A DNA stretch of 64,000 bases, taken from Mucilaginibacter empetricola. GTDB taxonomy: Bacteria > Bacteroidota > Bacteroidia > Sphingobacteriales > Sphingobacteriaceae. Made by a program: the position numbers and the translations under genes. How positions within the stretch are numbered: the first letter of the stretch is position 1; each line of letters starts with the position of its first letter. Under the pieces are notes generated by a model. That model made no database searches. It had not been told where the DNA came from and saw nothing but the letters and a program-made list of their open reading frames with translations. The stretch lies in NCBI RefSeq assembly GCF_024808665.1, contig NZ_JANUBZ010000007.1, positions 186,001 through 250,000 on the forward strand, given 5' to 3'. This document shows, in pieces, positions 32,378 to 41,776 of the stretch.

Positions 32378-35300
32378 TTAAATAGTATCAGCCGCAGGCA
32401 AGCTTAAATAAAATGTGGTTCCTTTATTTACTGTGGTTTCAAACCAAACCTTACCTCCGGCATTTTCGATAGAGTTTTTAACAAAGGCCAGGCCAAGTCC
32501 TGTGCCTGAGCTTTTTGTGGTAAAGTTGGGCTCAAATATCTTTTCGCGCAAATCTTCGGGGATACCGTTACCATTGTCATGTATGGTAAGCAGAATATTC
32601 TTGCTGGTTATCAGGTGGTTTATCTCAATAATGGCAGTTCTATCCGCAGGTGATGCTTCAATTGCATTTTTAAGGAGATTGTTAAAACATCTCAGCAATT
32701 GATCCCTATCGGCATTAATCATAAACGGCGACGATGGGGTTAGGTAAATGATTTTAACATTATCCATCTGCTTAAAAATGGTAACCGCCTGGGTTAATAT
32801 TTCAAAAATATTTAGTGCTTCGATACGGGTATCGGGCATTTTAGCAAAAGCCGAAAACTCCGAGGCGATAGACGAAAGACTCTCTATTTGCTCTACAAAC
32901 GATTTACTGAAACGCTCAAACTTCTGGTCGAATTTAGGATCCTTATCCCTCCACGATTTATCGAGCAGTTGCAAGCCTAATTTTAATGGCGTAAGCGGAT
33001 TTTTTATTTCGTGGGCAACCTGCTTAGCCATTTCCCGCCAGGCACTTTCTCTTTCAGATTGAGCCAGTCTTTGGGCGCTATTTTCAAGCGCGGAAATCAT
33101 TTTGTTATACTCTTTTACCAGCGCGCCAATCTCATCATTCCGCGACCACTTAATGGGTTCATTCTTTTTGCCATAAATAGTCCGACTTAAACTATGTTGT
33201 ATAAAATTTAATGGCGCCGTTATTTGCCTGGCAATAACTACCGCAAATAATCCAATAGCTATAAACACAAGTGCATAAACATTTATCATTACGTTTAACA
33301 ACGCGCCTATGCGCTCCTTATAATCGGTCTCGTTAGAAAAATAAGGCAATTCCATATAAGCAATCGTCTCATTTTGTGAATTGCGCACCGGCAGATAGGC
33401 CGCCTTATAATTCAGTTTACCAACAATCTCATTGTTAACATATTCTGATTTTTTGAACCCATGTAAAGTAATATAAGCCCGCCCGTTCATGCGCCGGGCC
33501 AGCAGGCCAAATTCATAAATTTTGGGTTGTGTGGTGATCAGCAGCGTTCCGTTCAGGTCGAACAAGGAGAGATCAGCCATATAGGTGCTGGCAAAATTGT
33601 CAAAATCTACCTGGCTTTTTTCATTATTGTCAGTCATGTACCGGTTAACTGGGCCCGCTTCAAATGCTCTCACTACCCGGTTAATTTTATCGCGAATGGT
33701 TTTATCCTGCTGATCCTGGTATTGGGTACTGATGGAGAAAAAGGTTATAAAACCAACTACTATCAGCGTAACCATTACGGCAAATACCATTGAAAACTGG
33801 ATACGGGTTTTATAAAGTATCCGATCCAGATTAAAATTAAAGCTCCATTTGAGCTTATCGTTATTAATGGTCAATATTTTAATGCGAAGCCACAACCAAC
33901 GAAAGGTTACAATTACCGCCCCGAATATTAAAAATATTACAAAAAAGAAGGTGACGGATGTTACCCCAAAAAACACGGCATTGTTTTCTTTGCTCACTAC
34001 AATTAAATTGCGTTCGCTGGGCTTGTAAATCAAATGACTGTAGGTAATATAACGCAGATACCATTCGGGCTTGTCGCTTTTGGTATTTTTGAAAACGTAT
34101 CTTTTCAATTTTCCCTGCAAATCCGTATTAACGAGGTCATACACATAGCTACCGTTTTGACTCAGCAGCTTATTATCAATATAAAAGGCATATGAGTAAC
34201 CCTTAAATTCATTTTCCAGGTTCACCTGTCCGTCAATAAGCAAACCCGGGAAAGAAGCAAACGACTGTAGCGGCTTCGCCTTCAACTCAATCACCAGCGT
34301 TCCCAGCGGATTATTGCCTACATGCATCGGAATAATGGCAAAATAATTCAGGAAGCCAAAAGATTGATTTTCGCGGTAAAAATAATCTGATACCTTGTAA
34401 GAACTGTAAAGCACCTCGTCCTTAAAATCATTCAGGTCGTAGCTTTTATCGGCCGAAAGGGGTTTGTCCTTGCTGTCAAACTCGTGTACATTAAACTCGT
34501 ATTTTGACAAGTAGCCATTGAAATACAATTTTAGCAAACGTGTTTTTACAAAGTCCGAATTGTATAAACTATCTTTAAAATAATGAACAATTGAGGTGTC
34601 CGATTCTATCTGATGCTCTATTTTCTTTAAAATATCATCGGCATTAACATCATCCGGCACTTCCAGCTTTTGTATATAAGCCTTCCTTATCTCCCGCTCT
34701 TTAACATCTTCAAAATTACTTAGCTTAATGGAGGCAATAAGGGCGCATATTAAAATAATAAACCCAAATGAGGGCGAGCTTAAATATGCACTTTTATAAC
34801 GGTAAGCATAGGCCCTTATCAACACAACCAGCGCCCAAAGCAAATAATACGACGTGTAAAAATGGCTTAAGGCAGTTACGAGGGTAACTAAAACAATACC
34901 CGAAATAAATATCAGCACCTTATTGGTGTTAGATACCGGCAGCTTAATGGCGACGGTTAAAAAAACTTCGTTCAATAACCAAAAAGAAAGGAAGCTAAAG
35001 CAAAGCATTAATACGCCCAACAAACTGAAGAACGATAGGTTAAGCACATTGCTTACATCGAAGCTGATTTTTGAATTGATAACCAGGCCATAAAACAGGT
35101 TGACAAAAGCCGCCGAAAAAATAATCAGGAGGGAAGTGCCCACTATTAAAAATAAATACGAACCTATTTTCCCTAGGATTTTTTTTAAAACGTGCTGCCG
35201 GTGCCGGAATAAAAAAACAACAAACCAACTAATAAACAATATGTTGATGCAAAAATCGCCCAACGAGGGGAAGGCGTAGCTTGATCCGTAGATTGCCGGG

Positions 35301-36118
35301 TTAAAAATTTCGAGCTTATAAGTAAAGTTAGGCCAGCCGTAGTGCAGGTTGAGGAATCGCACGCCAACAATAAACAAAGCCAGCAAAAACAAGGCAACTA
35401 TGAGGTAGCCTTTTACCGTCAGATAACTGCAAACATCGTACATTAAAATACAGGCGCATAGCAGCGCCAGCACCCATAAACTAATCTCGTAATAAAAAAA
35501 AGTGTGGTTAACCAAATCGGGCCTGGCCTTTACCGAAAACAGGTAATCATTTTTTATACTGTGTACTTCGTAGATGTTTTTATCGGTAAAATCGGCAATT
35601 TCAATATTGTTATCTTTAATCAGATCACTGGCAAATGTGTTTTGCAGATACTGATTTTGAAAGGCATAATTTAGCCTTACCGGAATAAAAAATATAGCCG
35701 AAAAATTGCCGTTAGTTTTTTTTATAACATCATAATACCCATTGGCTAGTTTTAAAAACGAATAGCCATTTTTTATAAATTCCGGATGATCGGGTATTGC
35801 CTTTACACCGCTCCAAAAACTCAACTGATTATTTTTTAAAGTGATAAACCATATACTGTTATCGGTAGTAAAAAGCTGTACATAGTTAAGTGCCAGGTAC
35901 GAGCGCTCTGGCAGCATTTCTAACTCACTAAATTTAATCGGGTTGTCAATAACATCACTTACAAAGCTTTCTTTTTTGTGGATGTTATTTTCGAGCGTTT
36001 TGGCGGTTTGCTCAAGATTATTTACGGGGGTGTATGTTTTTTGAACAATAACCGCTGTTATAAACAAACTGGCGCACAATAAAACCAGCAGTACACGTAT
36101 TTTTGCAGATGTAGCCAA
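32378..36118 (-). CDS. Large multi-pass sensor histidine kinase (NtrY-like)
   Basis: A 1246-residue hybrid of membrane and kinase modules. A first membrane helix (about 7-26) precedes an extracytoplasmic domain to about residue 205; some eight hydrophobic helices follow up to residue 470. After a second extracytoplasmic stretch, further helices occur near 725 and 775. A third sensor region precedes a helix near 945, then HAMP (IARQITAPLNFIQHSL). The dimerisation domain carries the phospho-acceptor in VAHEIKNPLTPLKLG, and the catalytic domain has NLLKNAIEASP, DNGNGIP and GTGLGLAFVK. The HExxNPL form resembles NtrY. No response regulator is adjacent. The signal it senses is unknown. Confidence 0.88.
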   Translation of the reverse strand: MATSAKIRVLLVLLCASLFITAVIVQKTYTPVNNLEQTAKTLENNIHKKESFVSDVIDNPIKFSELEMLPERSYLALNYVQLFTTDNSIWFITLKNNQLSFWSGVKAIPDHPEFIKNGYSFLKLANGYYDVIKKTNGNFSAIFFIPVRLNYAFQNQYLQNTFASDLIKDNNIEIADFTDKNIYEVHSIKNDYLFSVKARPDLVNHTFFYYEISLWVLALLCACILMYDVCSYLTVKGYLIVALFLLALFIVGVRFLNLHYGWPNFTYKLEIFNPAIYGSSYAFPSLGDFCINILFISWFVVFLFRHRQHVLKKILGKIGSYLFLIVGTSLLIIFSAAFVNLFYGLVINSKISFDVSNVLNLSFFSLLGVLMLCFSFLSFWLLNEVFLTVAIKLPVSNTNKVLIFISGIVLVTLVTALSHFYTSYYLLWALVVLIRAYAYRYKSAYLSSPSFGFIILICALIASIKLSNFEDVKEREIRKAYIQKLEVPDDVNADDILKKIEHQIESDTSIVHYFKDSLYNSDFVKTRLLKLYFNGYLSKYEFNVHEFDSKDKPLSADKSYDLNDFKDEVLYSSYKVSDYFYRENQSFGFLNYFAIIPMHVGNNPLGTLVIELKAKPLQSFASFPGLLIDGQVNLENEFKGYSYAFYIDNKLLSQNGSYVYDLVNTDLQGKLKRYVFKNTKSDKPEWYLRYITYSHLIYKPSERNLIVVSKENNAVFFGVTSVTFFFVIFLIFGAVIVTFRWLWLRIKILTINNDKLKWSFNFNLDRILYKTRIQFSMVFAVMVTLIVVGFITFFSISTQYQDQQDKTIRDKINRVVRAFEAGPVNRYMTDNNEKSQVDFDNFASTYMADLSLFDLNGTLLITTQPKIYEFGLLARRMNGRAYITLHGFKKSEYVNNEIVGKLNYKAAYLPVRNSQNETIAYMELPYFSNETDYKERIGALLNVMINVYALVFIAIGLFAVVIARQITAPLNFIQHSLSRTIYGKKNEPIKWSRNDEIGALVKEYNKMISALENSAQRLAQSERESAWREMAKQVAHEIKNPLTPLKLGLQLLDKSWRDKDPKFDQKFERFSKSFVEQIESLSSIASEFSAFAKMPDTRIEALNIFEILTQAVTIFKQMDNVKIIYLTPSSPFMINADRDQLLRCFNNLLKNAIEASPADRTAIIEINHLITSKNILLTIHDNGNGIPEDLREKIFEPNFTTKSSGTGLGLAFVKNSIENAGGKVWFETTVNKGTTFYLSLPAADTI

Positions 36119-36153
36119 GTGTTTATGTAAGTATGTGCAATTTAAACAAAAAT

Positions 36154-36183
36154 AAAGCCATCTTTATTAAACAGATGGCTTTT
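36154..36183 (-). terminator. Terminator of fabD
   Basis: On the minus strand aaagccatct pairs with agatggcttt across a short A/T loop and is followed by a T-rich run. It begins five bases after the fabD stop. Confidence 0.75.
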
Positions 36184-36187
36184 AAAA

Positions 36188-37072
36188 TTATTGTATAGCA
36201 GCGCTTTCGGTGGGTATGTGCCTATCAACCTTTTTAACAAGGCCCTGTAACACATTTCCGGGCCCTACTTCGGTAAATGAGGTGGCTCCGTCTTCCAGCA
36301 TGTGTTTTACCGTTTGTGTCCATCTTACCGGACCAGTTAACTGGGCTATTAAGTTATGTTTTATCAATTTAGGATCTGTATAGGGCTTGGCATCAATATT
36401 CTGATAGACCGGACAAACAGGCTCATTAATTTCGGTATGCTCAATAGCGTGTGCCAGTTCAACCCTTGCCACTTCCATCAGCGGAGAATGGAAAGCACCA
36501 CCAACATTTAATTTCAGCGCTCTTTTGGCACCTGCTGCAGTCAGTTCTTCGCAAGCTTTATCAACCCCGGCAATGGTTCCTGAAATAACCAGTTGACCCG
36601 GGCAGTTATAATTTGCCGCAACAACAATATCACTTATGCGGTGACAAATGTCTTCAACCGTAAAATCATCCAGACCCAAAATAGCAGCCATGGTTGATGG
36701 TTGTATCTCACATGCTTTTTGCATAGCATTGGCACGGGCAGCAACTAAACGTAAGCCATCTTCAAACGACAATGCTTTTGCCGAAACCAAGGCAGAAAAT
36801 TCGCCAAGAGAATGGCCTGCAACCATTTCGGGTTTAAAATCATCGCCCAAAACTGTAGCTAAAATAACAGAGTGTAAAAATATTGCCGGTTGGGTAACCT
36901 TTGTCTCTTTAAGGTCCTCAACAGTACCTTCAAACATAATATCGGTAATACGGAAGCCAAGTATATCGTTGGCTTTTTCAAACAAAGTACGGGCCTGTTC
37001 CGATTGCTCGTACAAATCGTTACCCATACCTACAAACTGGGCACCTTGCCCCGGGAAAATGTATGCTTTCAA
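36188..37072 (-). CDS. fabD: Malonyl-CoA:ACP transacylase
   Basis: Loads malonyl groups onto acyl carrier protein for fatty acid synthesis. The 294-residue protein has the family's opening YIFPGQGAQFVGMG, the nucleophile Ser88 in GHSLGEFSAL, the malonyl-binding Arg region, the later catalytic His in FHSPLM and the end motif TEVGPGNVLQGLVKK. The only usable start is TTG at 37072, directly before AAAGCATAC; no ATG fits. A TAAATTTG box lies at 37133-37126 (minus). Word-like low-complexity DNA separates it from folE upstream. Confidence 0.95.
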   Translation of the reverse strand: MKAYIFPGQGAQFVGMGNDLYEQSEQARTLFEKANDILGFRITDIMFEGTVEDLKETKVTQPAIFLHSVILATVLGDDFKPEMVAGHSLGEFSALVSAKALSFEDGLRLVAARANAMQKACEIQPSTMAAILGLDDFTVEDICHRISDIVVAANYNCPGQLVISGTIAGVDKACEELTAAGAKRALKLNVGGAFHSPLMEVARVELAHAIEHTEINEPVCPVYQNIDAKPYTDPKLIKHNLIAQLTGPVRWTQTVKHMLEDGATSFTEVGPGNVLQGLVKKVDRHIPTESAAIQ

Positions 37073-37080
37073 TGTTAGTT

Positions 37081-37205
37081 AGTTAAATTGGTTGATTATG
37101 TTGATTAAGTGAGTTGTTGTTGAGGCAAATTTATGCATTAACTTGGTTTATTAAATTAACTTTTATTATTCTTAACTTAATCAACCATTAAACCAATCAC
37201 CAACC
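37081..37205. repeat. Inverted word-like low-complexity DNA
   Basis: The left side carries ttggttgattatgttgatta and related words; the right side carries the reverse form (ttaacttaatcaaccattaa and so on), so the region can fold back on itself. The right side also supplies the last three codons and stop of folE. The central part holds the TAAATTTG box that may serve fabD. Confidence 0.55.
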
Positions 37206-37847
37206 TTAACTCAACCTAGCCGATATCAAATTCAAAAACTCGGTACGTGTTTTTTCTGATAAAAACCCGCCGGTAAATGCCGAAGTGGTAGTAACTGAAT
37301 TTTGTTTTTGCACACCGCGCATACTCATACAAAGATGGCGGCATTCAATCACCACACCAACCCCCATCGGGTTCAATGTATCTTGTATGCAATCACGTAT
37401 TTCATTGGTAAGGCGTTCCTGCACTTGCAGGCGTCTTGCAAAAACATCAACAATACGGGGTATTTTGCTTAAGCCAACCACATGTCCGTTTGGAATATAA
37501 GCCACATGAGCTTTTCCAAAAAAGGGCAGCATATGGTGTTCGCACATCGAGTACACTTCAATGTCTTTAACCAAAACCATCTGGCTGTAATCTTCCTTAA
37601 ACATGGCCGAAGTAAGGATAGCTTTTGCATCCAATTCGTAACCCTGGGTTAAATACAGCATCGCTTTTGAAATTCTTTCGGGAGTTTTCAATAAGCCCTC
37701 GCGTGCCGGGTTTTCGCCAATCAGGCTTAAAACTTCTTTATAATGACCTGACAGGTTGCTTATCAGGGCCTCATTGTATCTATCTATTTTCAGGTAACCC
37801 TCAATGTCGTCATCATCAGGATCGGGAAGGTGCTTTTCGTTAATCAT
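37206..37847 (-). CDS. folE: GTP cyclohydrolase I
   Basis: Opens GTP to 7,8-dihydroneopterin triphosphate, the entry step to folate and queuosine. The 213-residue protein has both zinc motifs: [20 protein letters not shown], with Cys and His, and [12 protein letters not shown], with the second Cys. An acidic N-terminal extension (about 30 residues) precedes the conserved core. It lies nine bases downstream of queD on the same strand, so the two are almost certainly co-transcribed, which points to tRNA queuosine synthesis as at least one use of its product. Confidence 0.95.
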   Translation of the reverse strand: MINEKHLPDPDDDDIEGYLKIDRYNEALISNLSGHYKEVLSLIGENPAREGLLKTPERISKAMLYLTQGYELDAKAILTSAMFKEDYSQMVLVKDIEVYSMCEHHMLPFFGKAHVAYIPNGHVVGLSKIPRIVDVFARRLQVQERLTNEIRDCIQDTLNPMGVGVVIECRHLCMSMRGVQKQNSVTTTSAFTGGFLSEKTRTEFLNLISARLS

Positions 37848-37856
37848 TTTAAAGGT

Positions 37857-38276
37857 TTAATCGCCAAAATACTCTGCTGAATTATTTTCGGTTTCGTACA
37901 ATTTTACCGAATGTAAAAACACACCTTCATGCGCTTCGATAGGTGCTTTCAGCTGGTTAAAAATCTCAATGCAAAGTAACTCGGTCGATGCCATTTTACC
38001 TGTCATAAAAGGGACATCTTTATTGATGTTTTTATGATCAAGCTTTTCAATAACGCGGTCGTTAATAATAATTTTTAAATCCTTCAGGTCAATCAAATAA
38101 CCTGTTGCATGTGTTACGTGGCCCTTTACCGTTACAAAAAGGTTGTAATTATGCCCATGCCAGTTTGGATTGGCACATTTGCCAAAAACTTCAACATTTT
38201 TCTCTTCGCTCCATTCCTCGCGGTACATACGGTGTGCCGCGTTAAAATGTTCTTTGCGTGTAATGTATATCATCAT
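37857..38276 (-). CDS. queD: 6-carboxy-5,6,7,8-tetrahydropterin synthase (QueD/PTPS family)
   Basis: Converts dihydroneopterin triphosphate to 6-carboxytetrahydropterin in the queuosine pathway. The start MIYITRKEHFNAAHRMY contains the first zinc His; GKCANPNWHGHNYNL holds the catalytic Cys and two further zinc His residues. Later motifs include LKDLKIIINDRVIEKLDHK and the C-terminal Glu in VKLYETENNSAEY. The ATG pair at 38276/38273 is the natural start; an upstream TTG would add a non-homologous stretch. A TATATTTG promoter box lies at 38298-38291 on the minus strand, 15 bases before the start. Confidence 0.92.
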   Translation of the reverse strand: MMIYITRKEHFNAAHRMYREEWSEEKNVEVFGKCANPNWHGHNYNLFVTVKGHVTHATGYLIDLKDLKIIINDRVIEKLDHKNINKDVPFMTGKMASTELLCIEIFNQLKAPIEAHEGVFLHSVKLYETENNSAEYFGD

Positions 38277-38349
38277 AACAAATAATGGTGCAAATATACA
38301 AAACAAAAACAGGCAACATGTTTTATCTTAGCTGTCAAAATATTGCAAT

Positions 38350-39036
38350 ATGAAGATATTGATTGTTGCTGCTACTGAGGCTGAAGTCGCTCCTTTGATT
38401 TCGGAATTCGGAATTTCGAAATCGGATTTTTCTGAGGACTCTACAACTCAAAATCCCGACTGCAAACTGCTTACTGCAAACTGCTACCTGCTTACTACCG
38501 GCGTTGGCATGGTGGCTACGGCTTTTGCATTAGGAAAACATCTGGCAGTGAACACCTATGATCTGGTTGTTAATTTAGGCATTGCAGGGAGTTTCGATCG
38601 GGGTATTGCTTTGGGCGAGGTATTGGAAATTACGGAAGATGTTATTGCAGAATTAGGCGCGGAAGATGATGACAAATTTATACCTATTGATGAATTAGGT
38701 TTCGGAAAGGGTGTTTTTCATCCCACCACAGAAATTTCAAACCTGTATAACCTGTTTAATACTTTTAACCTGAAAAAGGCCCGCGCAATTACAGTTAATA
38801 CGGTACATGGTAATGAGGCTTCAATAGCGAAAGTAGCCGCCAGATTGAACCCGCAACTGGAAAGCATGGAGGGCGCTGCCTTTTTTTATGTGTGCCAGCA
38901 AATGAATGTGCCCTGCCTGCAAATCAGGGCAGTGTCAAATTATGTGGAAAAACGTAATCGTGATGCATGGAAGATAGGGTTAGCCATAAAAAATCTGAAT
39001 ACATTTGCCATTGAGTTTTTGAAGCTGTATGCTTAA
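38350..39036 (+). CDS. mqnB: Futalosine hydrolase
   Basis: Nucleosidase of the futalosine (alternative menaquinone) pathway, removing adenine or hypoxanthine to leave dehypoxanthine futalosine. The start MKILIVAATEAEVAPLI and the later VNLGIAGSF, VNTVHGNEASIAKVAARL and ESMEGAAFFYVC are the MTA/SAH nucleosidase-like hallmarks with the catalytic Asp in the C-terminal part. The 228-residue length fits. An insertion around residues 27-42 is Ser/Thr/Asp-rich and looks unconserved. It is followed by mqnD 62 bases downstream, confirming the pathway. Confidence 0.9.
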   Translation: MKILIVAATEAEVAPLISEFGISKSDFSEDSTTQNPDCKLLTANCYLLTTGVGMVATAFALGKHLAVNTYDLVVNLGIAGSFDRGIALGEVLEITEDVIAELGAEDDDKFIPIDELGFGKGVFHPTTEISNLYNLFNTFNLKKARAITVNTVHGNEASIAKVAARLNPQLESMEGAAFFYVCQQMNVPCLQIRAVSNYVEKRNRDAWKIGLAIKNLNTFAIEFLKLYA

Positions 39037-39098
39037 TCGGATAAGTTTAATAACTTAATCAACCCAATTTAACTCAATAAACATAATCAACTGACTAT

Positions 39099-39962
39099 AT
39101 GAAACTATCTCTCGGCTTTTCTCCCTGCCCTAACGATACCTTTATTTTTGACGCTCTCATCCATCATAAAATTGACACTGAAGGTTTGGAGTTTGAAGTG
39201 TTTTATGACGATGTGGAAACGCTTAACCAAAAGGCTATGCGCGGCGAGCTGGATATTTCAAAATTAAGCTATCACGCTTTTGCCTATGTGGCTGATAAAT
39301 ATGTTCTGCTGGATGCCGGTAGCGCGCTGGGTTATGGCGTTGGGCCGATGCTGATTTGCAAAGATGATCCCGAAAAACTTTCGGGCTTTTTGAAATCAAC
39401 TGTATCAAATCCCAAAATTGGCATTCCCGGTAGATACACCACAGCTAATTTTCTATTGGGATTAGCTTTCCCTAATGCAAATAATAAGGTAGAACTGGTT
39501 TTCTCGGATATTGAAAATGCTGTACTAGAAGGCCGGGTTGATATTGGTTTAATTATTCATGAAAATCGCTTTACTTACCAGGATAAAGGCCTGAAAAAGA
39601 TCATAGACCTTGGCGATTACTGGGAAAAACAAACCGGCTGCGCTATTCCCCTTGGTGGCATTGTAGCTAACCGCAATTTACCTTTAGATATTCAGCATAC
39701 CGTTAACCGTGTGCTGCGTCGCTCAGTTGAATTTGCTTTTGAAAATCCAAAATCGGGCTTAGAGTTTATCCGTTCACATGCACAGGAAATGAGCGAGGAG
39801 GTAATGTACAAGCACATTGACCTCTACGTAAACAAATACTCTGTTGATTTGGGCGTTGAAGGCAAAAAGGCCATCAGGTTGATGTTTGACACAGCCCTTG
39901 AAAAAAATATCATCCCTGAGTTTAATGAAGATATCTTTTTAACGGGCGACGTAGTGGTTTAA
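39099..39962 (+). CDS. mqnD: 1,4-dihydroxy-6-naphthoate synthase
   Basis: MqnD converts cyclic dehypoxanthine futalosine to 1,4-dihydroxy-6-naphthoate. The fold is that of a periplasmic binding protein, but the enzyme is cytoplasmic, consistent with the lack of a signal peptide. Motifs: LSLGFSPCPNDTFIFDALIH at the N-terminus, DISKLSYHAFAYV, a glycine-rich LGYGVGPMLI, and GLIIHENRFTYQDKGLKKI with the catalytic His. The 287-residue length is normal. With mqnB upstream, it shows that this organism makes menaquinone by the futalosine route; mqnA, mqnC and mqnE are outside the window. Confidence 0.94.
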   Translation: MKLSLGFSPCPNDTFIFDALIHHKIDTEGLEFEVFYDDVETLNQKAMRGELDISKLSYHAFAYVADKYVLLDAGSALGYGVGPMLICKDDPEKLSGFLKSTVSNPKIGIPGRYTTANFLLGLAFPNANNKVELVFSDIENAVLEGRVDIGLIIHENRFTYQDKGLKKIIDLGDYWEKQTGCAIPLGGIVANRNLPLDIQHTVNRVLRRSVEFAFENPKSGLEFIRSHAQEMSEEVMYKHIDLYVNKYSVDLGVEGKKAIRLMFDTALEKNIIPEFNEDIFLTGDVVV

Positions 39963-40050
39963 GTTACCGGATTTACATCGATGTTATCGGCTATAAATGC
40001 GTCAAAACATCTTTTAATCCCAAAATCTTAAAAATCATAGTCCAGACAGC

Positions 40051-40058
40051 TACCTTTG
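40051..40058 (+). promoter_or_regulatory. Candidate -7 box for truB-ribF
   Basis: TACCTTTG matches TAnnTTTG and is 38 bases before the TTG start of truB. No convincing -33 TTTG is present. Confidence 0.4.
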
Positions 40059-40096
40059 CATTTTATTTGCAACGTTGCTGACCAAACAATAACATA

Positions 40097-40822
40097 TTGA
40101 ATAACCCATTCACCAGCATAACCGACTTTACCGAAGGGCAGTTACTTTTAGTTAACAAACCCTACAACTGGACTAGCTTTGACGTAGTTGGTAAAATCCG
40201 CAATGCTTTTAAGCCGCTTAAATTAAAAGTGGGTCACGCCGGCACGCTTGATCCTTTAGCATCAGGTTTACTGATCATCTGCACCGGTAAAATGACCAAG
40301 CAGATTGATACCTTCCAGGCACAGGAAAAAGAATATACCGGAGCCATGGTGTTGGGCGAAACCACGCCATCATACGATATGGAAACCGAAGCCGACCAAA
40401 AGTTCGACATCAGCCATATTACCGAAGATGCAATCAGAGCCACCTGTGTACAATTTATTGGCGATATACAGCAATATCCACCAGCACACTCGGCCATTAA
40501 AATTGATGGCGAACGCCTGTATGAAAAAGCGCGCCGTGGCGAAGATGTGGAGCTACGTTTGCGTAATATAACCATTACTGAATTTGAAATAACAGGCATT
40601 GCATTGCCCGAAATTAATTTTCGCGTGGTATGCAGCAAAGGCACCTATATCCGTTCATTAGTGAACGATTTTGGCAAAGCCCTTAACAACGGCGCTTATC
40701 TTTCAAAATTGAGACGCACCCGCAGTGGCGATTATAAAGTTGATGATGCCTGGGAAGTGATGGAGCTGGTGACAATAATCCGAGACTTAAAAGCGACGAC
40801 ACCAATTGATCAATCCATTTAA
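40097..40822 (+). CDS. truB: tRNA pseudouridine(55) synthase
   Basis: Isomerises U55 to pseudouridine in the T-loop of tRNAs. The 241-residue protein has the TruB catalytic motif VGHAGTLDPLASGLL, with the nucleophilic Asp near residue 53, an opening LLLVNKPYNWTSFDVVG, the KEYTGAMVLGETTPSYD motif and a C-terminal CSKGTYIRSLVNDFG. Start is TTG at 40097; no in-frame ATG lies upstream in the same region and the encoded start aligns with the family. It is followed 27 bases later by ribF, the order commonly seen in bacteria. Confidence 0.95.
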   Translation: MNNPFTSITDFTEGQLLLVNKPYNWTSFDVVGKIRNAFKPLKLKVGHAGTLDPLASGLLIICTGKMTKQIDTFQAQEKEYTGAMVLGETTPSYDMETEADQKFDISHITEDAIRATCVQFIGDIQQYPPAHSAIKIDGERLYEKARRGEDVELRLRNITITEFEITGIALPEINFRVVCSKGTYIRSLVNDFGKALNNGAYLSKLRRTRSGDYKVDDAWEVMELVTIIRDLKATTPIDQSI

Positions 40823-40849
40823 CCTTTAAAATCAGCAAAGTTTAATAAT

Positions 40850-41776
40850 ATGCGTATCTACCATCACATTGATGATTTTGAAAGATTAGAAAATGCTGTG
40901 GTTACCATTGGTACTTTTGACGGGGTACACCAGGGGCACCGTAAAATAATAGCAGGCATAAAGGAACTGGCCCAAAACACGGATGGTGAAACGGTGCTGC
41001 TTACTTTTTTTCCGCATCCGCGGATGATTTTGCATCCCGAAGATGAAAATATTAAACTGATCAATACCATTAACGAAAAGGCCGAGCTGCTTGAACAGTT
41101 AGGGATAGATCATTTGATTATTACGCCCTTCTCTCGCGATTTCTCCAATCAAACCGCAGAAGAATACATTCGCGATGTGCTAGTGAATAAAATCGGCACC
41201 AAAAAAATTGTAATTGGTTATGACCACCGTTTCGGAAAAGACCGCCAGGGCGGTTTGCAAGATTTGTTGCGCCTAAGTCCGGTTTATGGCTTTGAAGTAG
41301 TTGAAATACCTGAACAGGATATCAACGAGGTTGCCGTAAGCTCAACCCGCATCCGTACAGCGCTTTTAGCCAATGATATTGACCAGGCAAACACCTTTTT
41401 AGGCTATCCGTTTTTTATTACCGGTACGGTAATCCGCGGCGATCAAATTGGTCGCCAAATTGGCTACCCTACTGCCAATATTGTTATTGAAGAAAGGTAT
41501 AAGTTGATTCCGGCCGACGGCATTTTTGCAGTTTACGTTATCATTGACGGGATGGCCCATAAAGGGATGGCTTACATCGGCACTCGCCCTACCGTAAACG
41601 GCTTAACCCGAAATATTGAGGTAAATATTTTCGACTTTAACCAGGATATTTATAATCAGCGCATCCGCATGGAGTTTATTCATTTTGTGCGTGGCGATAT
41701 TAAATTCTCATCGCTTGATGAATTAAAAGTACAGTTAGCGCAGGATAAGGTTGATGTAGCGGCGTTGTTGGGTTAG
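40850..41776 (+). CDS. ribF: Bifunctional riboflavin kinase / FAD synthetase
   Basis: Phosphorylates riboflavin to FMN and adenylylates FMN to FAD. The N-terminal FAD synthetase domain has VVTIGTFDGVHQGHRKII (HxGH-type nucleotidyltransferase), then YDHRFGKDRQGG and VSSTRIRTAL. The C-terminal kinase domain (about 185-308) contains GQIGRQIGYPTANI-like sequence, with GDQIGRQIGYPTANIVI, GMAYIGTRPTVNG and the EVNIFDFNQDIY metal/ATP motif. The length (308) is normal. It is the second gene of the truB-ribF operon. FMN made here would serve flavoenzymes such as the LLM oxidoreductase. Confidence 0.95.
   Translation: MRIYHHIDDFERLENAVVTIGTFDGVHQGHRKIIAGIKELAQNTDGETVLLTFFPHPRMILHPEDENIKLINTINEKAELLEQLGIDHLIITPFSRDFSNQTAEEYIRDVLVNKIGTKKIVIGYDHRFGKDRQGGLQDLLRLSPVYGFEVVEIPEQDINEVAVSSTRIRTALLANDIDQANTFLGYPFFITGTVIRGDQIGRQIGYPTANIVIEERYKLIPADGIFAVYVIIDGMAHKGMAYIGTRPTVNGLTRNIEVNIFDFNQDIYNQRIRMEFIHFVRGDIKFSSLDELKVQLAQDKVDVAALLG

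Noticed and set aside
40822..40850. Riboswitch before ribF
   Set aside because: Only 27 bases separate truB and ribF; an FMN aptamer would not fit.
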